Shown: positions 7,997-15,519, numbered from the stretch's first letter. The stretch: DNA of 64,000 nucleotides from Kitasatospora sp052076145 (GCF_052076145.1 NZ_CP197246.1:806001-870000); one strand, 5' to 3'. Notes: generated from the letters alone by a model not told the origin. Translations and numbers: made by a program.

Positions 7997-8259
7997 CCGT
8001 GACCACCATCACCAACAGGCTGCGCGAGATCATCACCGAGCACGACAGCCTGACCGACGGGTGGGCGGCGTACCTCCGGGCCAACCTCCGGACCTACGAC
8101 CCCGACGCCCAGGCCCGCTGCGACCAGCCCTGTGAGGACTGGGAGATGGGCGACTACGACCAGCTAGACGACGACCGTGCTCATGAGGACGCCTTGCGCC
8201 TGGACACTGTGGTCAACGAACTGCGGACCATCCTGGCCACCCTGGAGACTGCCAAGTGA
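7993..8259 (+). CDS. Small acidic unknown early protein
   Basis: An 88-residue protein starting at a GTG that overlaps the preceding stop by four bases; a second GTG two codons in is also possible. It is helical and acidic (CEDWEMGDYDQLDDDRAHED), ending with a leucine-containing helix (VVNELRTILATLETAK). The four-base overlaps on both sides imply translational coupling in a three-gene unit (7706-8474). No family recognised. Confidence 0.55.
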   Translation: MTVTTITNRLREIITEHDSLTDGWAAYLRANLRTYDPDAQARCDQPCEDWEMGDYDQLDDDRAHEDALRLDTVVNELRTILATLETAK

Positions 8260-8474
8260 GCGGCACCCGGGCCAGCGTCCGACACTTCCGGACCGGCCCC
8301 GGCGGCGAACTCCTCTGCTACCGCACCGAGTGCGTAGCCCCCGCCGTTCGGTGGGCCGACTTCGCCCACCACGGGCACCCCCGGTTCCTCTCCACCGCCT
8401 ACTGCGGCGAGCACGGAGACCGGGACGCCCTCGACCCCAACACGACCATGCGGCCGATACGCGGCACGCGCTGA
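8256..8474 (+). CDS. Small Cys/His-containing unknown early protein
   Basis: A 72-residue basic protein, GTG start overlapping the previous stop by four bases. It carries YRTECVAPAVRW and, further on, FAHHGHPRFLSTAYCGEHGD: two Cys and several His that could coordinate a metal. It is the last gene of a coupled trio. No named family. Confidence 0.5.
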   Translation: MSGTRASVRHFRTGPGGELLCYRTECVAPAVRWADFAHHGHPRFLSTAYCGEHGDRDALDPNTTMRPIRGTR

Positions 8475-8488
8475 CCCCTGGAGACACG

Positions 8489-8899
8489 ATGATCACCACC
8501 CTGGACCTGTTGGAGCCCGCCGGAGACTGGGCCGGATTCATGCGGAGCGGGACGGCCACGGTTCACCAGGGAGCACGCGGGGCAGCGTGGGACGTCCTGG
8601 AGGAACTGGAGGGGACCGACCGGGCTGCCGTGGTCTACACCCTGGACCGGGCGATGGAGACGACCCCGTACGCGCTCGTTGCGTGGGTGGACAGCGAACC
8701 GATCGCACTGGTCGCCGACACAGCGGAGCCAGGGCCGTACGTGGTCGCGTGGGAGGGGCTGGACACCGGCCGTCGGTACTGCCGGACGTTCCGCCACGAC
8801 CGGGACGCCATGGGCGCGGTCACGTCCGCGCGGATCTACGTCAACGTCCGGCTGATCGGCTACAGCCCCAACCTGGACGACTTCGAGTGGAAGCACTGA
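8489..8899 (+). CDS. Unknown early protein
   Basis: A 136-residue protein, ATG start with CTGGAGACACG immediately upstream. It reads as a compact alternating alpha/beta protein (YALVAWVDSEPIALVADTAEPG) with no membrane segment and a single Cys. The frame extends upstream, but the shared GGAGACAC leader fixes the start. No family recognised. It follows the coupled trio by 14 bases and is likely in the same transcript. Confidence 0.6.
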   Translation: MITTLDLLEPAGDWAGFMRSGTATVHQGARGAAWDVLEELEGTDRAAVVYTLDRAMETTPYALVAWVDSEPIALVADTAEPGPYVVAWEGLDTGRRYCRTFRHDRDAMGAVTSARIYVNVRLIGYSPNLDDFEWKH

Positions 8900-8999
8900 G
8901 AGGGGCCCAGGACACCCGAACACACCCCGGGCCGGTGGCGTACCGGCCCGGGTCCCGTAGACCGCTGTACGCCCGGCCTCAGGCCAGGGAGAGGACACC

Positions 9000-9506
9000 A
9001 TGACCACGATGCACAGCACCCCCGACGTTGACCCCGGCGAGCTTGCCCGACGCGCGACCGCCCACCTGGTGACCAACGGGATACAGCTCACCGCCACGGC
9101 GGACGACGCCCCCGGCCTCACCCCGATACGGATCAACGCCATGGTCGTCCGCCACGCCCGACGGGCCACACGGGTGGACGTGATCCCCCAGGACCACGGG
9201 CAGGTGACCGTGCGGGTGTGGGAGCGACCCGGGGACGCGATGCCGTGGCGGGTGACCTTCACACCGTGCATGCGGGCAGCGTGGGCCGCCGAGCAGGGTC
9301 CGGCCGGGGAGTGGCCGGAGGATGCGCGGGAGACCACCGCGTACGCCCTCGGACAGAGCCACGCCGAGCGGTCCGGCGGGTGGCCCCGCTGGACCTACCG
9401 GCAGGTGACCGCCCACCTCGGGCTCCAGCCGGACACCGAACCGGCGGACATGGCCATCCTCGCGTACCGCTGGGGCTGGAACGACCAGGAGGACCACGGC
9501 GCGTAG
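9000..9506 (+). CDS. Unknown early protein
   Basis: A 168-residue soluble protein with ATG start preceded by GGGAGAGGACACC. The middle has a beta-rich stretch (INAMVVRHARRATRVDVIP) and the C-terminal half is helical and Trp-rich (WPEDARETTAYALGQSH, AYRWGWNDQEDHG). No catalytic motif is recognised. A 100-base spacer separates it from the preceding gene, with GGCCGGTGGCGTACCGGCC near 8930 able to form a short hairpin. Confidence 0.55.
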   Translation: MTTMHSTPDVDPGELARRATAHLVTNGIQLTATADDAPGLTPIRINAMVVRHARRATRVDVIPQDHGQVTVRVWERPGDAMPWRVTFTPCMRAAWAAEQGPAGEWPEDARETTAYALGQSHAERSGGWPRWTYRQVTAHLGLQPDTEPADMAILAYRWGWNDQEDHGA

Positions 9507-9544
9507 GGCCCAGGCCCCGCCCTCCCCACTCCCCTGCCGGCCGC

Positions 9545-9630
9545 TTGGCACCAGGGGTCACCCCCTCCTGTCCGCCTGACACCAGGCCCCACCCCCTCTC
9601 ACCCGGAGACACCAGTGCCCACCCCCTCCC
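9545..9630 (+). repeat. C-rich leader repeats before the methyltransferase
   Basis: Three near-copies of a C-rich element of the form (G)CACCAGGNCCCACCCCCTC lie at about 9548-9568, 9579-9600 and 9611-9631; the last overlaps the methyltransferase start. Similar elements recur at about 10401-10425 and 10500-10525, before the next gene. Their function is not evident. Confidence 0.55.
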
Positions 9631-10391
9631 GCCACCGCCGACCGCGAGTCCTCGACCTGTTCTGCTGCGCAGGCGGGGCGGGCATGGGCTACCACCGCGC
9701 TGGCTTCGACGTGGTCGGCGTGGACATCACGCCCCGCCCCCGGTACCCCTTCAAGTTCATAGAGGGCGACGCCCTCGACGCCATGCGGGAGATGTGCCAG
9801 GACTTCGACCTGGTCCACGCCTCCCCGCCCTGCCAGAGCAGCTGCGCTCTGACCAAGGGGACCAACAAGGGGAGGGAGTACGTCGATCTCATTCCCGAGA
9901 TGCGCGAGCTGTGCCGGTGGTACGGGGTGCCGTGGGTGATCGAGAACGTCCCCGGGTCCGACATCCGGCGGGACCTCACCCTCTGCGGCGAGAGCTTCGG
10001 GCTCGGGGTCATCCGCCACCGGTACTTCGAGATCGAGTGGTCGGGCAACGAGCCGGAGCAGATGCCGCACCCGAAGCACAGGGGCCCCGTCCGGGGGATA
10101 CGCCACGGCGTGTGGAAGGACGGCCCGTACATAGCCGCGTACGGGAAGGGAGGCGGTAAGGGAACCGTCGCCGAGATGCAAGCCGCGATGGGCATAACTT
10201 GGACTGATGTCCACACAGAGCTGACTGAGGCCATCCCCCCGGCCTATACCGAGTACATCGGCCGGGCCTTCATGGCAGAGTGGGGAGCGGCCCTGCGCGG
10301 GGAACCCGACACGATGCCGATCCCCGCCATCATCGCCCCGTACCTAACCCACGACGACGCGGGCCAACTTCGGTACATCCCCGCCGCGTAG
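9615..10391 (+). CDS. Phage-type DNA (cytosine-5) methyltransferase
   Basis: A 258-residue orphan methyltransferase with GTG start after CGGAGACACCA. Motif I is DLFCCAGGAGMG (about residues 14-25), motif IV is SPPCQ with the catalytic Cys, motif VI is WVIENVPG, and RHRYFE resembles motif VIII. It is shorter than typical Dcm-type enzymes because the target-recognition region is small. No restriction nuclease is adjacent, so self-protection from host restriction is the likely role. The target sequence cannot be read from the protein. Confidence 0.9.
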   Translation: MPTPSRHRRPRVLDLFCCAGGAGMGYHRAGFDVVGVDITPRPRYPFKFIEGDALDAMREMCQDFDLVHASPPCQSSCALTKGTNKGREYVDLIPEMRELCRWYGVPWVIENVPGSDIRRDLTLCGESFGLGVIRHRYFEIEWSGNEPEQMPHPKHRGPVRGIRHGVWKDGPYIAAYGKGGGKGTVAEMQAAMGITWTDVHTELTEAIPPAYTEYIGRAFMAEWGAALRGEPDTMPIPAIIAPYLTHDDAGQLRYIPAA

Positions 10392-10539
10392 GTGGGCGTC
10401 TGGCACCGGGCCCCACCCCTCCCTCCTGTGGGACCTTCGGCCCGATGCGTCCCCCGCCGGCACCCGGCAGGCTTGGAGTTCCCGGCCGACACCCGCCGTG
10501 ACACCAGGACCCACCCCCTCCCCTCCGAAAGGCACCACC

Positions 10540-10782
10540 GTGAGCACCACCGCCCCCGTCCGCACCCCAGGCTCCGCTACCGCTGCCCTGGTCCTCGGGA
10601 TCGTGACGCTGGTGATCCCCTTCGTCGGGTTCGTGACCGGCCCCCTCGGGATCGTCCTCGCCCGCAAGGGCAAGGGCCACGGCCAGGCCACGGCCGGACT
10701 GGTGTGCTCGATCATCGGGACCGTGGGGTACGCGCTGGCTACGGTGTTCTTCGTGATCGTCGCCGCATCCTCGGGCTCGTAG
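10540..10782 (+). CDS. Small two-span membrane protein (DUF4190-like)
   Basis: An 80-residue protein with GTG start. Two hydrophobic helices (ALVLGIVTLVIPFVGFVTG and IGTVGYALATVFFVIVAA) are joined by a basic loop (LARKGKGHGQATAG). The pattern of an N-terminal Pro/Thr tail, a helix, a Gly-rich basic loop and a second helix resembles DUF4190 membrane proteins common in actinobacteria. It is the last gene before a strong terminator. Function unknown. Confidence 0.6.
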   Translation: MSTTAPVRTPGSATAALVLGIVTLVIPFVGFVTGPLGIVLARKGKGHGQATAGLVCSIIGTVGYALATVFFVIVAASSGS

Positions 10783-10810
10783 GCACCAGGCCCCCCGGAG
10801 GGGGCACAGC

Positions 10811-10851
10811 GGCCCCGTCATCCCCACCAGGGGGTGGCGGGGCCTTCTTGT
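10811..10851 (+). terminator. Strong intrinsic terminator ending the early operon
   Basis: GGCCCCG...CGGGGCC outer arms (10811-10844) enclose a second CCCC/GGGG pairing, giving a stem of about 15 pairs with two G-T wobbles and a small ACCA loop, followed by TTCTTGT. It lies 29 bases after the last early gene. Confidence 0.8.
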
Positions 10852-11185
10852 CGTTGGTAGCCCGGACGGAGACCGTGAGCGGCGTCGCCGTCGGGCGGCC
10901 CCTCCGGGGCCTGTGCAGAGGAAGCCCCAGGAGTGCACCAGTGCAGAAAGTGCGGTGTGTATCAGGCTCCCGGTAACCCTTAGCTCTACTCTCTAGTGTT
11001 CTATGTATTTTTGAATAGATACATTTCATACATAACTACACTAACCACCGTCGCCGAACCCACCTGACCTGGGACAATTCCATCCTGTAGCCAGTCGCTC
11101 ACAGTGCAGGCAGTGCAGCTCGAAGGCTCGACTGGCAGACTCCAGCGCCGTCAGCCCCCGGGGTCGCCGCCACCCCCTCCCCCTC
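10852..11185. other. Gene-poor spacer with an AT-rich island
   Basis: No supported gene. At about 10983-11045 the base composition falls sharply to AT-rich, unlike everything around it. There ATGTAT and two copies of ATACAT form an inverted arrangement. Possible roles are a regulatory site, a replication or partition site, or a horizontally acquired segment. Confidence 0.5.
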
Positions 11186-11226
11186 AAAGGCCCCCGACCT
11201 CCCCCAGCGGACGAGGCGGGGGCCTT
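11186..11226. terminator. Bidirectional intrinsic terminator
   Basis: AAAGGCCCCCG (11186-11196) pairs perfectly with CGGGGGCCTTT (11216-11226), with a further CCTC/GAGG pairing inside. The A and T ends make it usable on both strands. With the terminator at 10811 it isolates the spacer from both sides. Confidence 0.8.
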
Positions 11227-11367
11227 TCGTCGCTCCCGGCACAGTGCGTAAGCACAAGGTGACGAGCAGTCAAAAAGTTGTTCGTTCGTGCGAGGCTAGA
11301 TCCCGGAGGAGGCGGGTAGGTCTGCGGGACCGTGCAACCGCGCGGAACCAACTCGCCAGGGGGCAAC

Positions 11368-11622
11368 ATGAAGCCACTACAGTTTCTCGGGATCATCCCC
11401 AACACGCCGGAGACGGACAGTCCTACGATCTGGCTGGACCCGGAGAACGGGGACCTGCTCATCCAGTCGTACAAGGCCAGCGAAGAGGACTTGAGGCGGT
11501 GCAAGGAAGTTGGCTCCATCCCGGGCCACTCCACCGACGTGCCCGAGCACGAGACCGTGATCCGACTCCCCGAGGTAATGATCAAGTTCATCACGGACCT
11601 TGCCAACCAGCAGAAGGAGTAG
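11368..11622 (+). CDS. Small unknown protein preceding a DUF6879 gene
   Basis: An 84-residue acidic soluble protein with ATG start preceded by CAGGGGG. It shows beta-type segments (PTIWLDPENGDLLIQSY) and a C-terminal helix (VMIKFITDLANQQKE). It ends one base before the DUF6879 gene, so the two are translated as a unit. A plausible promoter ends in TAGATC near 11296. Partner genes of this kind often accompany DUF6879/DUF5753 pairs in Streptomyces; the function is unknown. Confidence 0.6.
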   Translation: MKPLQFLGIIPNTPETDSPTIWLDPENGDLLIQSYKASEEDLRRCKEVGSIPGHSTDVPEHETVIRLPEVMIKFITDLANQQKE

Positions 11623-11623
11623 C

Positions 11624-12136
11624 GTGCCCACCCCGATCGACGCGGCCATGGCCGAGGCCAAGTTCTCGGCCGTGCACCTGGAGATGCGCGACAGCTATAC
11701 GCCCAACGACCCGCAGTTCCAGCGCTACCGGGAGGGCCTGCGGTACGGCCCCGACGACCGCCCGGAGTGGTTCCAGACCTGGACCAACTTCGCCTCGGAG
11801 GCGATTGGTCGGGGCATCGTCCTGCGCCGGGCACGGATCGTCTCCGAGCCGGTGACCGAGTACATCAGGTACGAGCACCACGTCACCTACCTGAACGTGG
11901 CCGTCGGAGAGCAAGTACGTTGGCTCCCCCGCAGGTTGGCGGCGGATATCGCGCTGCCTGGCACTGACCTGTGGATGTTCGACAACTCCAAGATCATGTT
12001 CACGTACTTCTCCGGCGACGGAGACGTGGTGGACCGGGAGTGGACCACGGACCCCGGAGTCGTCCAGCTCGTGACGAACGCCTTCGAGACGGTCTGGGAA
12101 CGTGCGACTCCCCACGAGGAGTACGTACTCCGGTAG
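11624..12136 (+). CDS. DUF6879 family protein
   Basis: A 170-residue protein, GTG start with AAGGAG just upstream. It has the DUF6879 style: an N-terminal helix AEAKFSAVHLEMRDSY, a central FQTWTNFASEAIGRGIVLRRARIV, a YEHHVTYLNVAVGEQVRWLP segment, and a C-terminal FDNSKIMFTYFSGDG. These proteins sit beside XRE-DUF5753 regulators in Streptomyces and are thought to act with them, though the biochemistry is not settled. It lies nine bases before such a regulator here. Confidence 0.8.
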   Translation: MPTPIDAAMAEAKFSAVHLEMRDSYTPNDPQFQRYREGLRYGPDDRPEWFQTWTNFASEAIGRGIVLRRARIVSEPVTEYIRYEHHVTYLNVAVGEQVRWLPRRLAADIALPGTDLWMFDNSKIMFTYFSGDGDVVDREWTTDPGVVQLVTNAFETVWERATPHEEYVLR

Positions 12137-12145
12137 TCGAACGTC

Positions 12146-12994
12146 ATGCGCACCTCACGCTCTTCGAGCGTCCAGCAGGCCCGGAAGGCTCTCGCCGACC
12201 GGCTCCGGGAGATCCGCAAGGATGCCAAGCACACCGGGCCTGCTCTCGCGCTTCTCTGCGGTTGGCACAAGTCGAAGGTGTCCCGCATCGAGAACGCCAT
12301 TACAGCACCCTCCGAACAGGACATCCGGGACTGGTGCCGGGCCTGTGAGGCTGACGACCGCGCCGAAGACATGGTGGCCAGCCTCCGCACCGTTGAGAGC
12401 ATGTTCACCGAGTGGCGACGGATGGAGCGCACCGGCCTCAAGCATGCCCAGGCGGCAGTGCTCCCGCTCTACGAGCGCACCACTCGGTTCCGGTCCTACT
12501 CGCCCGGCATCGTCCCCGGCCTGATCCAGACCCGGGATTACACGCGGTCGGTCCTGCAAGCCACCCAGCGACGACGTGTGGCCGTGGACGACGTGGAGGA
12601 GGCCGTGCAGGTCCGCATGGAGCGGCAGGCCATCCTGAGTGACCACGGCAAGACGTTCGCCTTCCTGATCGAAGAGGCCAGCCTCTATCACGGCCTCGGT
12701 GGTCCCGAGGTAGCCGCCGGCCAGCTGAGCCATCTGATCACCGTAGGCTCCCTTGCGAACCTGAGCCTGGGCATCATCCCGAGGAACATGCGCCGGCACT
12801 CCATGCAGGTCGAGGGCTTCTGGATCTACGACGCGGCGCAGGTCAACGTCGAGCTCGTCTCTGGGTATCTCCAGATAACCCAGCCGTCCGAAGTAGGCGC
12901 GTACGTGGCCCGGTTCGGCGAACTGGCCGCAGACGCTGTATACGGCGCTGACGCCCGCCTCCTGGTTAGGGCCGCCCTGGGCTCCATCAGCTAG
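12146..12994 (+). CDS. XRE-family regulator with DUF5753 domain
   Basis: A 282-residue protein. Residues about 10-70 form a helix-turn-helix (GPALALLCGWHKSKVSRIEN). Residues about 100-280 are a DUF5753 ligand-sensing domain with the hallmark IVPGLIQTRDYTRSVL, then FLIEEASLY and GIIPRNM, and the closing strand segment EGFWIYD. Such regulators (WhiJ/AbaA-like systems) usually pair with DUF397 small proteins in Streptomyces; a DUF397-like protein lies 735 bases downstream. It forms an operon with the two genes before it. Confidence 0.9.
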   Translation: MRTSRSSSVQQARKALADRLREIRKDAKHTGPALALLCGWHKSKVSRIENAITAPSEQDIRDWCRACEADDRAEDMVASLRTVESMFTEWRRMERTGLKHAQAAVLPLYERTTRFRSYSPGIVPGLIQTRDYTRSVLQATQRRRVAVDDVEEAVQVRMERQAILSDHGKTFAFLIEEASLYHGLGGPEVAAGQLSHLITVGSLANLSLGIIPRNMRRHSMQVEGFWIYDAAQVNVELVSGYLQITQPSEVGAYVARFGELAADAVYGADARLLVRAALGSIS

Positions 12995-13100
12995 GTGTGC
13001 AACTCGGTGCAACTTGTTGGAACCGTGCCTGCCTGAATCCCTACCGTCTTGCTGACGCAATCTCACGTGCAATTGCGCGGACCGGAGGAAGGGGCGCGAG

Positions 13101-13388
13101 ATGAGTGCTGCTGTGAGGTACGGGCCGGAGAAGCCCAAGCCGAAGGCCATCCCCGTCCCCGAGATCCCGGAGAACGCCCACGTCAACCCCCGGGGTCGCA
13201 AGACGAGTTCGTGCCACGGATGCCAGCTGTTCGACGCCTGGGCTGTGGTGGCGGCGCAGGGCACCTCCTCGGAGGCGAACCCGTGGATCGGCCGGCAGCG
13301 TAACCGTCACCGTGAGTGGGGCGAGTGCGACGACCCGACGCGCGGGGGCACGTTCAAGGACCCCGAGGACGGGGGCGAGGGTGTCTGA
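13101..13388 (+). CDS. Small unknown Cys-containing protein
   Basis: A 95-residue hydrophilic protein, ATG start after GGAGGAAGGGGCG. A proline-rich N-terminus leads to KTSSCHGCQLFDAW and a later GECDDP, a set of three Cys and nearby His that could bind metal. The upstream spacer contains a direct repeat of GGTGCAAC-like units near 13000-13015 and a GCAATTGC palindrome near 13070. No family recognised. It ends in tandem stops (TGATGA). Confidence 0.6.
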   Translation: MSAAVRYGPEKPKPKAIPVPEIPENAHVNPRGRKTSSCHGCQLFDAWAVVAAQGTSSEANPWIGRQRNRHREWGECDDPTRGGTFKDPEDGGEGV

Positions 13389-13728
13389 TGACGACCGCGC
13401 AGCCCTTCCCGCGACGTCGCCGTCCGAGGCACCGACGACCAGACCGAGCCCGCGCGGCCCACGCTGGAGCCGGTCCACGAGTCCGAGACCATGAGGACGA
13501 TCCGGGCCAAGAACCGTGAGGCCAACCGGCAGTCCGTTTCGAGCCTGGGCTGGCTGCCCTGAACCACAAATCTCCCGCGCAGTCCCCGTGGAAGGGGGGC
13601 ATGCTCGGGCCCGCTGGCGGAGGAGTCAGCCCGCCAGCAAGCTCAGTCGGCCTCTGGCCGCTTGCAAGGCAGTAGCGCCCGCATCAGAGGCGACGCGGGC
13701 GAACACCAACCAATGGAAGGGAACCATC
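13389..13728. other. Spacer without a convincing gene; one hairpin
   Basis: A short frame beginning ATG at 13388 and another open frame up to 13562 exist, but neither has a ribosome site and a protein-like composition together. GCTGGCGG (13613-13620) and CCGCCAGC (13631-13638) form an eight-pair hairpin that may terminate upstream transcription. A GGAAGGGAA ribosome site near 13716-13724 belongs to the next gene. Confidence 0.5.
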
Positions 13729-13980
13729 ATGACCGACCTGTATCGCCCGGACGTTGAGGTGGCCGGACCGTTCACCGCGCTGTGCGGCGGCGGGGACAAC
13801 AGCTCGGGGTCGATGGAGGACTGCATGTCCGTCGCAGCGCTCGCGGGCGGCATCGGCTACGCCGTCGGTGACACCAAGCTCGGCGACGCCAGCCCCCAGC
13901 TCCGCTACACCAAGGCCGAGCTGGTGAACGGCGCGCACCAGATCCTCGCCATGTTCGGTGAGGGCACCCCCGCGGCCTGA
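13729..13980 (+). CDS. DUF397-like small protein, candidate substrate of the adjacent oxygenase
   Basis: An 83-residue protein with ATG start and GGAAGGGAA upstream. Residues about 20-70 follow the DUF397 pattern: a Gly/Ser-rich turn, DCMSVAALAGG (compare NCVEVA in the family), GDTKLGDASPQLRYTKAEL (compare RDSK..GP.L.FT..EW). The N-terminal 19 residues ending in Cys19 are unlike usual DUF397. It is separated from the JmjC gene only by a strong hairpin, which would give more of this protein than of the enzyme. It may be a partner of the XRE-DUF5753 regulator, a peptide to be hydroxylated, or both. Confidence 0.7.
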   Translation: MTDLYRPDVEVAGPFTALCGGGDNSSGSMEDCMSVAALAGGIGYAVGDTKLGDASPQLRYTKAELVNGAHQILAMFGEGTPAA

Positions 13981-14002
13981 CAGCTGATCAGCTAGGCCAA
14001 AC

Positions 14003-14037
14003 GTGGGCCGTCCCCGCTGGAACCGGGGACGGCCCAC
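14003..14037 (+). terminator. Hairpin terminator or attenuator between small protein and JmjC gene
   Basis: GTGGGCCGTCCCCG pairs with CGGGGACGGCCCAC over 14 perfect pairs with a seven-base loop. There is no T-run, as is common in Streptomyces. Just upstream, AGCTGATCAGCT (13982-13993) is a perfect 12-base palindrome. Read-through would feed the oxygenase gene 36 bases later. Confidence 0.8.
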
Positions 14038-14072
14038 ACCCCGTAGCGTACTCACCTGACCAGGGAGCCCCT

Positions 14073-15032
14073 GTGAGCCTGTCCCTGCTGCTCGACCCCG
14101 AGCTGTCCGGCGTCCTCAACTCCTGCCCGACGGAGCCGCAGTTCTACCACCATCACCCCGACCGGTTCGCGGGGCTGCTGCTGCACCGCGAGGAGTTAGA
14201 CGCGCTGATCGACACGAACACGCTGGCGAGCCGAAACATCGTCCTGCTCAAGGACGGTGGCCCCGTCGACCCCTGCCTGTACGTGGTCGGCGACATGCCC
14301 CGGCAGGGGTACATCCGGCGGTTCCTCAACGACGGCGGGACGCTCTCCGTCCGGGCCCTGGATCAGATGAAGCCTATGGTCGCCGACATGGCGCGGGCCA
14401 TCGCGGCGGAGACCGGATACGAGGTCCACGCGAACGCGTACTACACCCCGGCCGGAGCGCACGGGCTCCGCTACCACTACGACCCGTACGTGACGCTGAT
14501 CGTGCAGTTGTCCGGACAGAAGGCGTGGCCGCTGCATCGCCCGTTCGTGGAGAACCCGGTACGGGAATACGGGAGCTTCCACACCCGGGGGTTCACGCCG
14601 GACGAGCGGAAATTCCTGGAGCACACCCCGCCGGAAGAGACCCCAGTACTCAAGCCGGGTGACGTGATGTGGCTCCCGCGCGGGTTCGTCCATTCGCCGT
14701 ACACGGTCGGGGACGAGCCGTCGCTGCACCTGACGTTCGCGCTCAAGGAGAGGACGGGCCAGTGGGTTGCCTCCGAGGTGGCCGGCCTGGTCCTCCGCCA
14801 GGCTCTCGCCGACCCGGCGATGCGGGCGGCCCTGGCCCCGGAGGCCCTGCACGACCCGGCGGGGGCCGTCAAAGAGGCCCGCGCGTACCTGGTCGGGGCC
14901 CTGGCCCGTGCGGACATAGCCGAGCTGGCCGACGCTGTCCGGCGCGCGGCGCACCCGGAGCCCTTCCCTGCCGGGCTTCCGGTCGCGGGTGTGGGAAGCT
15001 CTCCCACTCCAGCTCTCCCAACTCCCCGCTGA
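14073..15032 (+). CDS. JmjC-domain Fe(II)/2-oxoglutarate oxygenase
   Basis: A 319-residue cupin-fold oxygenase, GTG start after AGGGAG. The iron triad is visible as His135-x-Asp137 (RYHYDPYVTLIVQLSG) and His207 (LPRGFVHSPY); Lys150 in GQKAW is placed to bind 2-oxoglutarate. The layout resembles bacterial ribosomal-oxygenase/NO66-like JmjC enzymes, which hydroxylate protein side chains, with a C-terminal helical part of about 100 residues. Codon 42 (14196-14198) is TTA, so translation may depend on the bldA tRNA. The protein substrate is unknown; the adjacent DUF397-like protein is the obvious candidate. Confidence 0.85.
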   Translation: MSLSLLLDPELSGVLNSCPTEPQFYHHHPDRFAGLLLHREELDALIDTNTLASRNIVLLKDGGPVDPCLYVVGDMPRQGYIRRFLNDGGTLSVRALDQMKPMVADMARAIAAETGYEVHANAYYTPAGAHGLRYHYDPYVTLIVQLSGQKAWPLHRPFVENPVREYGSFHTRGFTPDERKFLEHTPPEETPVLKPGDVMWLPRGFVHSPYTVGDEPSLHLTFALKERTGQWVASEVAGLVLRQALADPAMRAALAPEALHDPAGAVKEARAYLVGALARADIAELADAVRRAAHPEPFPAGLPVAGVGSSPTPALPTPR

Positions 15033-15051
15033 AAGGCGCAAATCCAGCCCC

Positions 15052-15519
15052 ATGGCACCGATCGACTGGAACGAGTACCTACAGGGTGACCCGGTACCGG
15101 GACTGCACTTCCACTGCTTCCGCTGGTCCGGCCAGGGCGGGCTATTGGAGAGCTACAAGATGCAGAGCCAGCGGAACCCGGGCACGGCCGACTTCGACGC
15201 GTCGGACCTGCCCCCCGAGGCAACGCGGCACTACCTGCTTAAGCGCCGACTGGTGGCCGCCACGTTCGAGTCGGCCAAGCAGGCCGCCGAGTGGATGCGG
15301 GAGCAGTGGGACGCCTCACCGCCGAAGATCACGCACAAGGACCCCGAGAGCCGGCAGCAGTTCGCGGAGCGGACTCTTTCCCTCGGGAAGCCTGACGTCT
15401 GGTCCTGGTGGTACCCAGAGCCGGGGGCTCCCACGAAGGTCCACCTTGCCGTGGTGCCGTGTCCGTACCACTGGCCGGATGACCCAGAGCCGATGCCGTG
15501 CCCTCAGCCTCCGCAGTAG
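15052..15519 (+). CDS. Unknown protein following the JmjC gene
   Basis: A 155-residue soluble protein, ATG start 19 bases after the oxygenase stop, with GAAAGG upstream, so likely co-transcribed. Features seen are an aromatic N-terminal part (LHFHCFRWSGQGGLLESY), a charged helical middle (FESAKQAAEWMREQWD), and a Pro/Trp-rich C-terminus (WSWWYPEPGAP). I recognise no family. It may belong to the same function as the oxygenase. Confidence 0.6.
   Translation: MAPIDWNEYLQGDPVPGLHFHCFRWSGQGGLLESYKMQSQRNPGTADFDASDLPPEATRHYLLKRRLVAATFESAKQAAEWMREQWDASPPKITHKDPESRQQFAERTLSLGKPDVWSWWYPEPGAPTKVHLAVVPCPYHWPDDPEPMPCPQPPQ

Noticed and set aside
13388..13562. Possible small gene after the tandem stop at 13388
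   Set aside because: Three frames are open for a while, but none combines a good start with protein-like composition.
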